A DNA stretch of 64,000 nt from Orrella dioscoreae (GTDB lineage: Bacteria > Pseudomonadota > Gammaproteobacteria > Burkholderiales > Burkholderiaceae_B), in NCBI RefSeq assembly GCF_900089455.2, contig NZ_LT907988.1, positions 4,402,001 through 4,466,000 of the forward strand, written 5' to 3'. Positions 26,127 to 36,200 of this stretch are shown here, one piece after another. The first letter of the stretch is position 1. Each line of letters begins with the position of its first letter. The notes under the pieces are model-generated. The model searched no databases. It was not told the DNA's origin and worked only from the letters and a program-made list of their open reading frames with translations. The translations under genes were made by a program, and so were the position numbers.

Positions 26127-27236
26127 TCATCGTTTGTGGCCCGTCGCCAGCCTGTTTTCCAAGGCCTGGCTATAGCGGGACATCGAGAAGCAAAAGACGA
26201 AATAGACCAGCGAAATGAAGACGTAGGCCTCCACGCCGAACCCTCGCCATGCCGCGTCGGACAGTGCGGCCTTGGCCGCCAGCGTCAGGTCGAAGATGCC
26301 GATCACCACCACCAGCGAGGTGTCCTTGAAGAGCGCGATGAAGATGCCGACGAGCGGCGGGATCACGATCTTCAGGGCCTGAGGCAGGATGATCAGGCGC
26401 ATCTGCTGCCAATACGACAGGCCCAGGGAATCGGCGCCTTCGTACTGCCCCTTGGGAATGGCCTGCAAGCCGCCGCGCACGGTCTCGGCGATGTAGGCGC
26501 CCGCGAACAGGATGATGGCGATCTGCGCGCGCAGCAGCTTGTCGAAGGTGACGCCGACCGGCAGGAAGAGCGGCAGCATGACCGAGGACATGAACAGCAG
26601 GCTGATGAGCGGCACGCCGCGGATCAGTTCGATGTAGACCACGCACAGGGCCTTGATGGCCGGCATGCGCGAACGGCGCCCCAGGGCCAGCAGCACGCCG
26701 AAGGGAAAGGCGAATGCGATGCCGAAGGTCGACAGGATCAGGGTGACCGGCAGGCCGCCCCAGCGCGCGGTCTCGACGTATTCCAGGCCGAGCACGCCGC
26801 CCCACATGAGCAGCGCGGCCGCGCCCATGCCGCCGATCCAGATGCCCAGCAGCGACAGGTTCCAGAAGCGGCGCATGCCGCTGCACACCACCACCGCGAC
26901 CAGCAGGACGCAGGCGATGAGCGGACGCCACTGCTCGTCATAGGGATAGGTGCCGAACAGGATCAGCCGGTGCTTCTCGATGATGAAGGCCCAGCAGGCG
27001 CCCGAACTGGCACGGCATTCCTGGGCGTTCTGCGCCGTGTAGTTGGCGCTCAGGAAGGCCCAGTCGAGCAGCGCAGGCACCGAGGCCAGCACGAACCACA
27101 CGCACAGGATGGTCACCAGCGCATTGAGCGGCGAGGCGAACAGCTGGCTGCGGATCCAGGCCCAGGCGCCCACCTGGTTGCTGGGCGGCGGTTCGCCGGT
27201 CGTCACGGCGGGAGAGGTGGGAGTCGTGGCTGCCAT
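26127..27236 (-). CDS. aapM: General L-amino-acid ABC transporter permease AapM
   Basis: 369 residues. The long N-terminal half carries several membrane helices and a periplasmic loop. The C-terminal HisM-type permease domain carries LRGVPLISLLFM and the coupling EAA-type loop EGADSLGLSYWQQMRLIILPQALK. The extended N-terminus separates AapM from ordinary GlnP-type permeases. It follows aapQ with a one-base gap. With AapQ it forms the membrane channel for general L-amino-acid uptake. Confidence 0.93.
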   Translation of the reverse strand: MAATTPTSPAVTTGEPPPSNQVGAWAWIRSQLFASPLNALVTILCVWFVLASVPALLDWAFLSANYTAQNAQECRASSGACWAFIIEKHRLILFGTYPYDEQWRPLIACVLLVAVVVCSGMRRFWNLSLLGIWIGGMGAAALLMWGGVLGLEYVETARWGGLPVTLILSTFGIAFAFPFGVLLALGRRSRMPAIKALCVVYIELIRGVPLISLLFMSSVMLPLFLPVGVTFDKLLRAQIAIILFAGAYIAETVRGGLQAIPKGQYEGADSLGLSYWQQMRLIILPQALKIVIPPLVGIFIALFKDTSLVVVIGIFDLTLAAKAALSDAAWRGFGVEAYVFISLVYFVFCFSMSRYSQALENRLATGHKR

Positions 27237-27237
27237 G

Positions 27238-28431
27238 TCAACGCTCCACCAGCGCGATGCGCTTGTTGTACCAGTTCATGAAGATCGAGATGGACAGGCT
27301 GACCGTGAGATAGGCCGCCATGATGATGAGGATGCCCTCGATGGCCTGGCCGGTCTGGTTCAGCGTGGTGTTGACCACCGACACGATGTCCGGATAACCG
27401 ATGGCCACGGCCAGCGAGCTGTTCTTGGTCAGGTTCAGGTATTGGCTGGTCATCGGCGGGATGATGACGCGCAGCGCCTGCGGCAGCACCACCAGGCGCA
27501 GCACCTGGCCACGCTTCAGGCCTAGCGAGCCAGCGGCTTCCCATTGGCCCTGGTTGACGGCCTGGATGCCCGAGCGGACCACTTCGGCGATGAAGGCCGA
27601 GGTGTAGATGACCAGGCCTGCCAGCAGGGCGGCGAACTCGGGCGACAGCGTGACGCCGCCGACGAAGTTGAAGCCCTTGAGCTCGGGCACGTTGAGTGCC
27701 AGCGAGGCGCCCGACAGCAACCACCCGATGAGCGGCAGGCCAATGAAGAGGCCCAGCGCTGCGCGGCCCAGCGGGAACACGCGACCGGTCTTTTCCTGGT
27801 GCTTGCGCCCCCAGTGTCCCAGCAGGATGGTGCAGAGGATGGCCAGGATCAGGCCGCCCAGCATCCAGTCCAGCGCCTGCCCCTCCAGGGAAGGCATGGT
27901 CAGGCCGCGATTGGAGATGAAGACGCCCGGCAAGGGATTGGCCGCCTGGCGCGGGCCGGCGGCGTTCTCGGTGAGCAGGGCATACCAGAAGAAGAGTTGC
28001 AGCAGCAGCGGCACGTTGCGCATCACTTCCACGTAGATGCGTGCCAGCTTGTGCACCAGCCAGTTCTTGGACAGGCGCGCGATGCCGATCAGGGTACCGA
28101 GGATCGTGGCCAGCACGATGCCCAGCGCGGCGATCTTCAGCGTGTTCACCAGGCCCACCATCACGGCACGGCCGTAGGTGTCGGCAGGCGTATAGGCAAT
28201 GGCCGATTCGCCGATGGCGAAACCTGCCTCGCGGCTCAGGAAGCCGAAACCGGTGGAGATGTTGCGCGCCGACAGGTTGGTCAGCGTGTTGGAAACGAGA
28301 TACCAGACCGCGAACCCGACGGCAGCCAGCGCCAGCACCTGGTAGACCACCGATCGGACGGAAGGATCGTTCCAGGACAGGCGGCGCTTCGGGGCGCTCA
28401 CGGGGGGTCTTGCGGGAGGAGTTTGAGTCAT
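27238..28431 (-). CDS. aapQ: General L-amino-acid ABC transporter permease AapQ
   Basis: 397 residues, the AapQ partner of AapM. The first helix follows NDPSVRSVVYQVLALAAVGFA. The AapQ-specific middle segment (EVMRNVPLLLQLFFWYALL, then LPGVFISNRGLTMPSLE) precedes the permease core with AEVVRSGIQAVNQGQWEAAGS and LRLVVLPQALRVIIPPMTSQ. It lies 156 bases after aapJ, behind two strong hairpins. Confidence 0.94.
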   Translation of the reverse strand: MTQTPPARPPVSAPKRRLSWNDPSVRSVVYQVLALAAVGFAVWYLVSNTLTNLSARNISTGFGFLSREAGFAIGESAIAYTPADTYGRAVMVGLVNTLKIAALGIVLATILGTLIGIARLSKNWLVHKLARIYVEVMRNVPLLLQLFFWYALLTENAAGPRQAANPLPGVFISNRGLTMPSLEGQALDWMLGGLILAILCTILLGHWGRKHQEKTGRVFPLGRAALGLFIGLPLIGWLLSGASLALNVPELKGFNFVGGVTLSPEFAALLAGLVIYTSAFIAEVVRSGIQAVNQGQWEAAGSLGLKRGQVLRLVVLPQALRVIIPPMTSQYLNLTKNSSLAVAIGYPDIVSVVNTTLNQTGQAIEGILIIMAAYLTVSLSISIFMNWYNKRIALVER

Positions 28432-28520
28432 ACGTGGCTAGCCAGGTAACGATGGCGCGGCAAGGGGAGCGGCGCGAATGGGAGCCAGGGACGGCAGGCC
28501 GGCACGAGGCGGGCTACCCG

Positions 28521-28576
28521 CGCACCAAAGGCCGCGAAGGCGGCCTTTGGTGCGCCGGGCGCCGCATGCGCCCGGC
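28521..28576 (-). promoter_or_regulatory. Tandem hairpins between aapJ and aapQ
   Basis: A 15-bp perfect stem (28521-28535 with 28540-28554, 4-base loop) is followed by a 9-bp stem GCCGGGCGC/GCGCCCGGC (28554-28576, 5-base loop). There is no T-run. They lie in the 156-base gap after the binding-protein gene. RNA stabilisation or partial termination, giving more AapJ than membrane subunits, is likely. Confidence 0.65.
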
Positions 28577-28587
28577 AAGCTGCCGTC

Positions 28588-29604
28588 TTAGCGTACCGGC
28601 CAGCCGTACATCAGGCCGCCATCCTTCCACGGACGGTTCAGGCCACGCTCGAGCTTCATGGCGCTGGCGGAACCCAGGTTGCGCTCGAAGCTCTCGCCAT
28701 AGTTACCCACGGACTTGAGGATGTTGTAGGCCCACTTGTCGTCCACGCCCAGGTTCTTGCCCATGCCGGGCGTGGTGCCCAGGATGCGCTGCACGTTGGG
28801 ATTGGGGCTCTTGACCTGCTCGTCCACGTTCTTGGACGTGATGCCGTATTCCTCGGCTTCCAGCATGGCGTTCAGCGTCCAGCGGACGATGTTGAACCAT
28901 TGCTCGTCGCCCTGGCGGACCATGGGGCCCAGCGGCTCCTTGGAGAAATCTTCCGGCAGGATCACGAAGCTGTCGGGGTTCTCGAGCGTGGTGCGGGTGG
29001 ACGCCAGCTGCGACTTGTCGGTCGTGAAGGCATCGCAGCGGCCGGCCGAGAACGCACGCACGATTTCGTCGTACTTGTCGATCACGACGGGCTTGAATTC
29101 GAGCTTGTTGCCGCGGAACCAGTCAGCCAGGTTCAGTTCGGTGGTGGTGCCGGGCTGCACGCAGACCGTGGCGCCGCCCAGTTCCTTTGCGCTTTTCACG
29201 CCCAGGTCCTTCTTCACCATGACGCCTTGGCTGTCGTAGTAGTTCACGCCAGCGCCGACCAGGCCCAGCGTGGTGTCGCGCGTCAACGTGACGGTGGTGT
29301 TGCGGGTCAGCACGTCGATCTCGCCGGACTGCAGCGCGGTGAAGCGTTGCTGCGTGTTCAGCGGCGTGACCTTGAATTTGGTGGCGTCATTGAAGACCGT
29401 GGCGGCGATGGCGCGGCACAGGTCCACGTCCAGGCCTTGCCACTGGCCTTTGCTGTCTGCGAGGGAGAAACCGGGGATGCCGGTGGACACGCCGCACTGC
29501 ACGAAGCCCTTCTTCTTGACGGCATCGAAGGTGGCGCCAGCATGGGCCGCGGACGTGGCTGCAAACAGCGCAACGCCGGCTACGGCGAGTTTCATTGCTT
29601 TCAT
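28588..29604 (-). CDS. aapJ: General L-amino-acid-binding protein AapJ
   Basis: 338 residues with signal peptide MKAMKLAVAGVALFAATSAAHA. The mature part begins GATFDAVKKKGFVQCGVSTG and carries PGFSLADSKGQWQGLDVDLC and DVLTRNTTVTLTRDT, characteristic of AapJ/BztA rather than smaller HisJ-type proteins. The ATG has GGAG seven bases upstream. First gene of the aap operon. A 341-base non-coding region precedes it. Confidence 0.95.
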   Translation of the reverse strand: MKAMKLAVAGVALFAATSAAHAGATFDAVKKKGFVQCGVSTGIPGFSLADSKGQWQGLDVDLCRAIAATVFNDATKFKVTPLNTQQRFTALQSGEIDVLTRNTTVTLTRDTTLGLVGAGVNYYDSQGVMVKKDLGVKSAKELGGATVCVQPGTTTELNLADWFRGNKLEFKPVVIDKYDEIVRAFSAGRCDAFTTDKSQLASTRTTLENPDSFVILPEDFSKEPLGPMVRQGDEQWFNIVRWTLNAMLEAEEYGITSKNVDEQVKSPNPNVQRILGTTPGMGKNLGVDDKWAYNILKSVGNYGESFERNLGSASAMKLERGLNRPWKDGGLMYGWPVR

Positions 29605-29945
29605 CGCATATCTCCAGGAACAGAAAGCGCCAGGGTTGGCACAGAGGGTGGTGGAGCCCCGCGGATCGTCGGTTCTTGGCCGTGAGTCCGCGCTGCAAGT
29701 CTGGGGATGGTATCGCTTTGATACGTCTCACACATGGGGGGTTTCCCTTGTTGCTGCAGCGCAATCGAACCGTGTATTCCGCGCACCCGCATCTTGTCTG
29801 AAAGCCGCGCCAATAGCCAGTCTTCAGCGATATTGCAGTGCGATCGATCAAGGAAAAAACCCTCTGCTTCCACGCACCGGAGCAGGGCGATCGCGCGCCA
29901 CGTTGGTGCCGATCCTGCAAATGAAACAGAGCTTTCCATCAGCTG
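29605..29945 (-). promoter_or_regulatory. 341-base upstream region of aapJ
   Basis: This is the gap between the soxR 3' end and the aapJ start, both on the minus strand. It contains an inverted repeat GTATC-N5-GATAC at 29710-29724, about 105 bases from aapJ, and is less GC-rich than its surroundings. I see no credible gene and no RNA motif I can name. The aap promoter should lie here; the repeat is a candidate operator. Confidence 0.4.
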
Positions 29946-30419
29946 TCACGGGCGATCGAGAATCCGTGGCCCGGGCCCCTCCTCGCCCAGCACGTCATCG
30001 GGATTGCGCAGCGGGCAATCGCTCAGCGAAAGGCAACCGCAACCGATGCAGCTGTCCAGCTCATCGCGCAGGCGCGTGAGCTTGCGGATGCGCGCATCGA
30101 GATCCTCGCGCCAGCGCGACGACAGCGCGCGCCACTCCGCGGCCGAGAGCTTCGCGCCCTGGTAGCGGCTCATCGCCTCGTGGATCTCCTGCAGCGGAAT
30201 GCCCGTGCGCTGCGCTACCTTGATGATGGCGATCGCGCGCAGGACCACGGGCGCATAGCGGCGCTGGTTGCCGCCGCTGCGCGTCGACTGGATCAATCCT
30301 TTCGTCTCATAGAAATGCAGCGTCGACACTGGCACGCCCGCGCGGCGGGCGACCTCGCCCACGGTGAGGGTGCGCATGGCCTCGGGCGGCAAATCATCGT
30401 GGGGGTGCTCGGTCGCCAT
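29946..30419 (-). CDS. soxR: Redox-sensitive activator SoxR
   Basis: 157 residues. The MerR-type HTH is at about 17-55 ([21 protein letters not shown]), followed by a dimerisation helix. The [2Fe-2S] cluster motif [17 protein letters not shown] has Cys-124, 127, 129 and 135, the same spacing as in E. coli SoxR. Redox-cycling compounds or nitric oxide oxidise the cluster and activate transcription from a promoter with a 19-bp spacer. Such a promoter lies immediately upstream (30430-30460) and points away from soxR. The ATG is 14 bases from the operator. No soxS gene is present. Confidence 0.96.
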   Translation of the reverse strand: MATEHPHDDLPPEAMRTLTVGEVARRAGVPVSTLHFYETKGLIQSTRSGGNQRRYAPVVLRAIAIIKVAQRTGIPLQEIHEAMSRYQGAKLSAAEWRALSSRWREDLDARIRKLTRLRDELDSCIGCGCLSLSDCPLRNPDDVLGEEGPGPRILDRP

Positions 30420-30429
30420 GGCCGCCTTT

Positions 30430-30460
30430 TTTACCTCAAGATTGGTTGAGGTTTTATAGT
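30430..30460 (+). promoter_or_regulatory. SoxR-dependent promoter and operator
   Basis: CCTCAAGATTGGTTGAGG (30434-30451) is close to the SoxR-box consensus. Reading to the right, TTTACC (30430-30435) and TATAGT (30455-30460) flank it with exactly 19 bp between them, the overlong spacer typical of SoxR/MerR promoters. The first gene downstream is ftsE, about 245 bases away. On the minus strand TATAAA (30453-30458) could serve soxR itself, placing its start under the operator. Confidence 0.8.
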
Positions 30461-30711
30461 CCACCGCGCCAGCGCTTGCCCAGCAAGACCTTTCATCCTG
30501 CGCAGATTCACAGGCAGGCCCGCCCCCCCTGCTGGATGAACGCACCGGGATGGTGCGCACCGGCAACCGCGCCCTGCTGGCAGTCTGCCCAGCGCCTGTC
30601 GCGCTGGCGCAACAAACGCACACAATCCGGTGCGCCTGCGGCGAGGCCGCCCAGCGTTACTATTGGCGGCTCGCCCCTTTTCACGCCTCGGCTCCCGGCC
30701 CCCGCCAGCCC

Positions 30712-31398
30712 ATGATCGAGTTCCAGCACGTCTTCAAATCCTATGGCCGTGGCCGCAACATCCTGGCCGACATCACGTTCAAGGTCTCGCCCGGCGAGTT
30801 CATCTTCGTGTCCGGCCCGTCGGGCGCAGGCAAATCGACATTGCTGAAGCTGGTGGGCGGCCTCGAGCCGCCAAGCCGTGGCGCCATCCAGGTCCACGGC
30901 CAACGCCTGGAAAAACTGTCGGCGCGCGCCCGGCCCTACCTGCGCCGCGCGGTCGGCGTGATCCTGCAGGACACCCACCTGCTGTACGACCGCAGCGCCT
31001 TCGAGAACGTGATGCTGCCGCTGGCCGTCACCGGCCTGGCGCCCGAGCTCGCCTCGGCGCGCGCCCGCGCCGCCATGGAAAAGGTCGGCCTGTCAGGCAA
31101 GGAAGCGCTCAACCCCATCGAACTGTCGGGCGGTGAACAGCAACGCCTGGCCATCGCCCGCGCCATCGTCAACCGCCCCGCCATCCTGATCGCCGACGAA
31201 CCCACCGCCAACCTGGACCGCGACAACGCGCGCCGCATCCTGAATGTCTTCCGGGATTTCAACCGCGTCGGCGTCACCATGCTGATCGCTTCGCACGACG
31301 AAGCGCTGATGGCCGAACACGCCACGCGCACGCTGCGCGTGGAACCCGGCCGCTTCACCGACGTGCGCACGCGCCCGGCCGCCGAGGAGCAGGCATGA
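30712..31398 (+). CDS. ftsE: Cell division ATP-binding protein FtsE
   Basis: 228 residues, standard length. The N-terminus is IEFQHVFKSYGRGRNILADI. Walker A is SGPSGAGKSTLLKL, the signature is LSGGEQQRLAIARA and Walker B is ILIADEPTANLD. With FtsX it forms an ABC-like complex at the septum that activates peptidoglycan hydrolases. The ATG at 30712 is the family start; a longer frame to 30550 is not family-like. The stop overlaps ftsX by four bases. The promoter region upstream is shared with soxR; ftsY is not adjacent. Confidence 0.96.
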   Translation: MIEFQHVFKSYGRGRNILADITFKVSPGEFIFVSGPSGAGKSTLLKLVGGLEPPSRGAIQVHGQRLEKLSARARPYLRRAVGVILQDTHLLYDRSAFENVMLPLAVTGLAPELASARARAAMEKVGLSGKEALNPIELSGGEQQRLAIARAIVNRPAILIADEPTANLDRDNARRILNVFRDFNRVGVTMLIASHDEALMAEHATRTLRVEPGRFTDVRTRPAAEEQA

Positions 31399-32303
31399 AA
31401 AGCTGGCTGCGCCAACATCGCTACGCCTTGTCGATCACGGTTCGCCGGCTGCTGGCCCAACCGTTCTCGTCCTTCGCCAACCTGCTTGTGATCGCCCTCG
31501 CGCTGTCGCTGCCGCTGCTGGGCACGACCGTGCTGCTGTCGGCCGAGCCGGTCGCGCGCCAGGTCTCGGTCACGCCCGAATTGACGCTCTTCATGAAGGT
31601 GGACGCGCCCGCCAACAGCGCCCGCGACACCGCCGACCGGATCGCGCGCGAACACGACGCGCAGATCTCGGGCGTGCGCGTCATCGGCCGCGACGAAGCC
31701 CTGCGCACGCTGCGCAACACGCCGGGCTGGGAAGCCTCGCTCGCCGTGCTGCCCGAGAACCCCCTGCCTGACGCGGTGGTGGTCACGCTGGAACAAGGCG
31801 AAGATCTTGCCGCGCGCGCGGACACGCTTGCCGCCGCCTGGCGCGGCTGGGATTACGTGGATGTCGTGCAACTCGACAGTGCCTGGGTGCAGCGGCTGGA
31901 GGCGCTGCTGCGCTTCGCACGCATCGGCCTGGGCCTGCTTGCGGTCAGCGTGGCGCTGGTCGTGCTGGCCACCGTCTTCAATACCGTGCGCATGCAGGCC
32001 CTGTCGCAACGCGAGGAAATCGCCGTGGCGCGGCTGGTGGGCGCCACCGAATCCTTCGTGCGCAGGCCCTTCCTGTATGTGGGCGCACTGAGTTGCACGC
32101 TGGCCTCCCTGCTTGCCATCGGCATTGCCGCGCTGGCCCTGCAACCCTTGAACCAGGCCTTGGCCACGCTGGCTCGCAGCTATGGCGCGGACATCGCGCT
32201 GCACCTGCCCGGTCCGGGCGTCCTGGTGCCGGCCATCGTGGCCACCGCGCTGCTCGGCGCGGTATCAGCACGGTGGTCCGTCACGCGCAATACACGTTTC
32301 TAG
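31395..32303 (+). CDS. ftsX: Cell division protein FtsX
   Basis: 302 residues. A cytoplasmic N-terminus with ALSITVRRLLAQPFSSFANL is followed by helix 1 and a periplasmic domain (about 55-165). Three further helices complete the four-helix FtsX topology, ending near VSARWSVTRNTRF. The start overlaps the ftsE stop (ATGA). It anchors FtsE to the inner membrane and transmits ATP-driven conformational change to envelope hydrolases. A short GGGG/CCCC repeat after the stop is too weak to call a terminator. Confidence 0.95.
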   Translation: MKSWLRQHRYALSITVRRLLAQPFSSFANLLVIALALSLPLLGTTVLLSAEPVARQVSVTPELTLFMKVDAPANSARDTADRIAREHDAQISGVRVIGRDEALRTLRNTPGWEASLAVLPENPLPDAVVVTLEQGEDLAARADTLAAAWRGWDYVDVVQLDSAWVQRLEALLRFARIGLGLLAVSVALVVLATVFNTVRMQALSQREEIAVARLVGATESFVRRPFLYVGALSCTLASLLAIGIAALALQPLNQALATLARSYGADIALHLPGPGVLVPAIVATALLGAVSARWSVTRNTRF

Positions 32304-32382
32304 GGGGTTTTCATCCCCTTTGTCCACGACTAGGATGCGCCCCGGAAGCTCTACAGTCGCAGGATGGAATCACTCCGGATGA

Positions 32383-32401
32383 AATATTCCGGAATATTCC
32401 G
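32383..32401. promoter_or_regulatory. AATATTCCG direct repeat / palindrome upstream of cheD
   Basis: AATATTCCG occurs at 32383-32391 and again at 32393-32401, one helical turn apart. The second copy lies within the perfect 12-bp palindrome CGGAATATTCCG (32390-32401). It is 53 bases before the cheD start in otherwise GC-rich DNA, so a regulator-binding site is plausible. I cannot name the regulator. Confidence 0.4.
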
Positions 32402-32454
32402 ACATATGCGACCCTCCGGGCCTCTCATCGGCCCACCTTTGTCCTAGCCACTTC

Positions 32455-33093
32455 ATGCCGTTCCAGGAATTCCGGGCCACCCGCCAGTACTTCGACAGCG
32501 CATTCGGCATGCAGGCCGTGAAGGTACTGCCGACGGAGTATTACGTCTCGAAAGAGAACATCATGATCTCGACCGTGCTGGGGTCGTGCGTCGCGGCCTG
32601 TATCCGCGACCCGCAGGCCGGCGTGGCGGGCATGAACCACTTCATGCTGCCCGAGGGCGACCCGGCCTCGCCGGCATCGGCCACGATGCGCTATGGCGCC
32701 TATGCCATGGAAGTGCTGATCAACGAACTGCTGAAAGCTGGCGCCACCCGCTCGCGCCTGGAAGCCAAGGTGTTCGGCGGCGGCGCGGTGCTGGACGCCA
32801 TGCAGCAGACCAACATCGGCGAACGCAATGCGGCCTTCGTGCTGCACTACCTGAAACTGGAAGGCATCCCGGTCCTGGCCAAGGACCTGGGCGACGTCCA
32901 CGCGCGCCGCATCAACTACTTCACGGGCACCGGCCAGGTGCTGGTGCGCCGGCTGATCACGCAACGCAAGGCGGAAGCCGTCATCGCGCACCGTGAGCTG
33001 GCCGTCGCAAGGTCGGTGCAGCAGGACGCCGACGCGAACAAGCCCGGGCCGCGGCCGGCTGCGTCGTTGGTTCGGCCTTTGCGGGCGCGTTAG
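32455..33093 (+). CDS. cheD: Chemoreceptor glutamine deamidase CheD
   Basis: 212 residues. CheD deamidates glutamines of methyl-accepting chemotaxis proteins and can be controlled by CheC or CheY. The motif [16 protein letters not shown] supplies the nucleophile Cys-45, and [11 protein letters not shown] supplies His-62, the same 17-residue spacing as in Thermotoga CheD. The C-terminal tail (about 180-212) is non-conserved and Pro/Ala/Arg-rich. No other chemotaxis or flagellar gene is in the window, so it is an orphan here. Convergent with the indolepyruvate oxidoreductase gene. Confidence 0.93.
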   Translation: MPFQEFRATRQYFDSAFGMQAVKVLPTEYYVSKENIMISTVLGSCVAACIRDPQAGVAGMNHFMLPEGDPASPASATMRYGAYAMEVLINELLKAGATRSRLEAKVFGGGAVLDAMQQTNIGERNAAFVLHYLKLEGIPVLAKDLGDVHARRINYFTGTGQVLVRRLITQRKAEAVIAHRELAVARSVQQDADANKPGPRPAASLVRPLRAR

Positions 33094-33219
33094 CGTTTCG
33101 TTTTCATTTCAGTGGGGCTTGGACCGCCAAGTTGCCGCACCCCGCGGCAGGCGACCGACGGCACGACCATCCTCGGCGGCCGTCAACCCAGCGGTCCCGA
33201 CACCACACAAACACAACAA

Positions 33220-36200
33220 CTACGCAGCCCTCTCCCCAGCCCGAGGCGTAGCCACCCGCACCCCCTGCAGCAGCGCAGTCCGCCGAGCAGCCACCCGCTC
33301 GATACTCGCAGCCTTCACATGCCCATATCCGCGAATGTCCTCAGGCAGCGACGCCACCGCCACCGCCCGGTCCAGGTTCGCCGGCGACAGTCCTTTCAGC
33401 AGGCTCTCCACCGTCCCGCGATACTCATCGATCAGCGCGCGCTCCATGCGGCGATCGGCCTGGTAGCCAAACGGGTCGAACATCGTGCCGCGCACGAAGC
33501 GCAACTTCGCCAGCACGCCGAACACCTTCATCATGCCCGGTCCATAGCGGCGCTTGGCCGGCGGCTTGCCGTCCTTGCCGTGCGCCAGCGCGGGCGGGGC
33601 CAGGTGGAAAGCCAGCTTCCAGTCGCCTTCGAATTGCGCCGCCACCTTGCGCAGGAACTCGCCGTCGCTGTATAGCCGCGCCACTTCGTACTCGTCCTTG
33701 TAGGCCATCAGCTTGTAGTAGTAGCGCGCCACCGCCAGCGCCAGCCGGCTCGTGCCGCAAGCGGATTCCTCGGCCACCGCCACCTGGTCCACCAGATCCG
33801 CATAGCGCCGTGCATAGGCCGCGTTCTGGTACTGCGTCAACAGCGCCACGCGATGCGCACGCAGGCGTTCCAGTTCGCTGCCGGGGCGCTTCAATTCCAC
33901 GACATCGGCCATCGCTTCGCCCGCGCTGCCCAGCTCGCCGCTGGCGCGCTGGTGCACCGCCACCGGATCACGCGCCGCGCGGCGCCCCCAGTCGAAGGCC
34001 AGCAGGTTCTTTTCGATCTGCTGGCCGTTCAAGGCAATCGCCCGGCGCAGCGACTCGTGATGCAGGGGCAGCCAACCCTTCTGATAGGCATAGCCCAGCA
34101 TCAGCGGGTTGGCATAGATCGCATCCCCCAGCAGCGTCACGGCCAGTCCGGCGGCATCCAGGTGGTCGACGCGGCCCGCGCCACAGGCGCGCGACAGGTC
34201 GCGCTTCAAATCCGCACCCGGCAAGGTCCAGTTGGGATTCGTGATGAACGCCGCGGTCGGCGCCACATCGGTGTTCACCAGTGCGTGCGTGCGGCCCGGC
34301 CGCATCCGGGCAATGGACTCGGCGCTGGTGCCCACCACCAGGTCACCGCACAGCACGAGGTCCGCCTCGCCCATCGCCACGCGGGTGTTCATCATGTCAT
34401 CCGCGCTGGCGCCCAGCACCACGTGCGAATAGACCGCGCCGCCCTTCTGGGCGAGCCCGGCCATGTCCAGCACCGAACAGCCCTTGCCCTCCAGGTGCGC
34501 GGCCATGCCCAACAACTGGCCGATGGTCACCACGCCCGTGCCGCCCACGCCTGCGACGAAGACGCCGTATGCGCCTTGCAGGGCAGGCGATTCGGGCAAC
34601 GGCAAGGCCTCGGCATCGGGGCCCGGGCCATCGCTGGCGCGCGGCTTGCGCAGCGCGCCGCCCTCCACCGACACCAGGCTCGGACAAAAGCCATTCAGGC
34701 AGGAGTAGTCCTTGTTGCAGCTTGACTGGTTGATGGTGCGCTTGCGGCCCAGCGCGGTTTCCAGCGGTTCCACCGACAGGCAATTGGATTGCGTGGAGCA
34801 ATCGCCACACCCTTCGCAGACCCGCTCGTTGATGACGACGCGGCGCGCGGGATCGGGATAGTCGCCGCGCTTGCGGCGGCGGCGCTTCTCGGTCGCGCAG
34901 GTCTGGTCATAGATCAGGATGGACACGCCCGCATACTCGCGCAGCGCGCGCTGCACGTCATCGAGCGCGTCGCGATGATGCACCGGCACGCCCGGCGGCA
35001 TGCCGGCCATCCCGCCGTACTTCTCGGGCTCGTCCGTCACCACCACGATCTTCCCGATCCCTTCCGCGCGCAATTGCTGCGCGATCATGGGCACGCTGAT
35101 GGGCCCGTCGACGGGCTGCCCGCCCGTCATCGCCACGGCGTCGTTGAAGAGGATCTTGTAGGTGATGGGCGCCTTGGCCGCGACCGCCGCGCGAATGGCC
35201 AGCAGGCCCGAATGGAAGTACGTGCCATCGCCCAGGTTGGCGAAGACGTGCTTCTCTTCGGTGAAGGGCGCCTGGCCCAGCCAGGGCACGCCTTCGCCGC
35301 CCATCTGCGTGAAAACCTGCGTGCCGCGATCCATCCAGGTCACCATGTAGTGACAGCCGATGCCCGCCAATCCCCGCGAGCCCTCGGGCAGCCGCGTCGA
35401 CGTGTTGTGCGGACAGCCCGAGCAATACCAGGGCTTGCGGTCGGTCACCACGCGCGGGCGCGACAGCTCGCGCTCGCGGCCTTCGATGAAAGCCAGCCGG
35501 ACCTCGATGCCGCGCCGGACATCCTCGGGCAGTTCCATGCGCAACAGGCGCGCGCCCACGGCCTTGGCCACCATCGCGGGCGAAAACTCGTAATGCGCGG
35601 GCAGCAGCCAGTTGCCTTGCGGCACGGCCCATTCCCCGCCGTCCTTGTCGTCGAACTTGCCGACCACGCGCGGAATCTTGCGGCCCGTGCCGATCCAGCC
35701 GAACAGCTCTTCCTTGACCTGGTACTCCAGCACCTGGCGCTTTTCCTCGATGACGAGGATCTCGTCCAAGCCTTCGGCGAAGGCTTGCAGCCCGGTGGCC
35801 TCCAGCGGCCAGACCATCCCCACCTTGAAGAGGCGCAAACCGATGCGGCGACAGGCCGCCTCGTCCAGCCCCAGGTCGGACAAGGCCTGGCGCGTATCCA
35901 GATAGGCCTTGCCCGAACTGATCAGCCCCAGGCGCGCCCGGTCGGCGGGCACGTCCCACAGCTGCCGGTTCAGGCCATTGGCGCGCGCATAGGCCAGCGC
36001 GGCGTATAGCTTGTAGTCCAGCAGCCGGGCTTCCTGGCTCAGCGGCGTGTCGGGCAGGCGGATGTTCAGGCCATCGGGCGGCAGCAGGAAGTCCTCGGGC
36101 AGCGTCACCGCCACGCGGAAAGGGTCGACCTCGACCGAGGCGGAGACCTCGACGATGTCGGTGATGGTCTTCAAGCCCACCCACACGCCCGCGTAGCGGC

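Noticed and set aside
30550-30711. N-terminal extension of ftsE by about 54 codons
   Set aside because: FtsE begins at IEFQHVFKSYG in all relatives I recall; the extension is low-complexity and lacks an SD.
32304-32325. GGGG/CCCC repeat after ftsX as a terminator
   Set aside because: Only four or five pairs with a long loop; too weak to call.
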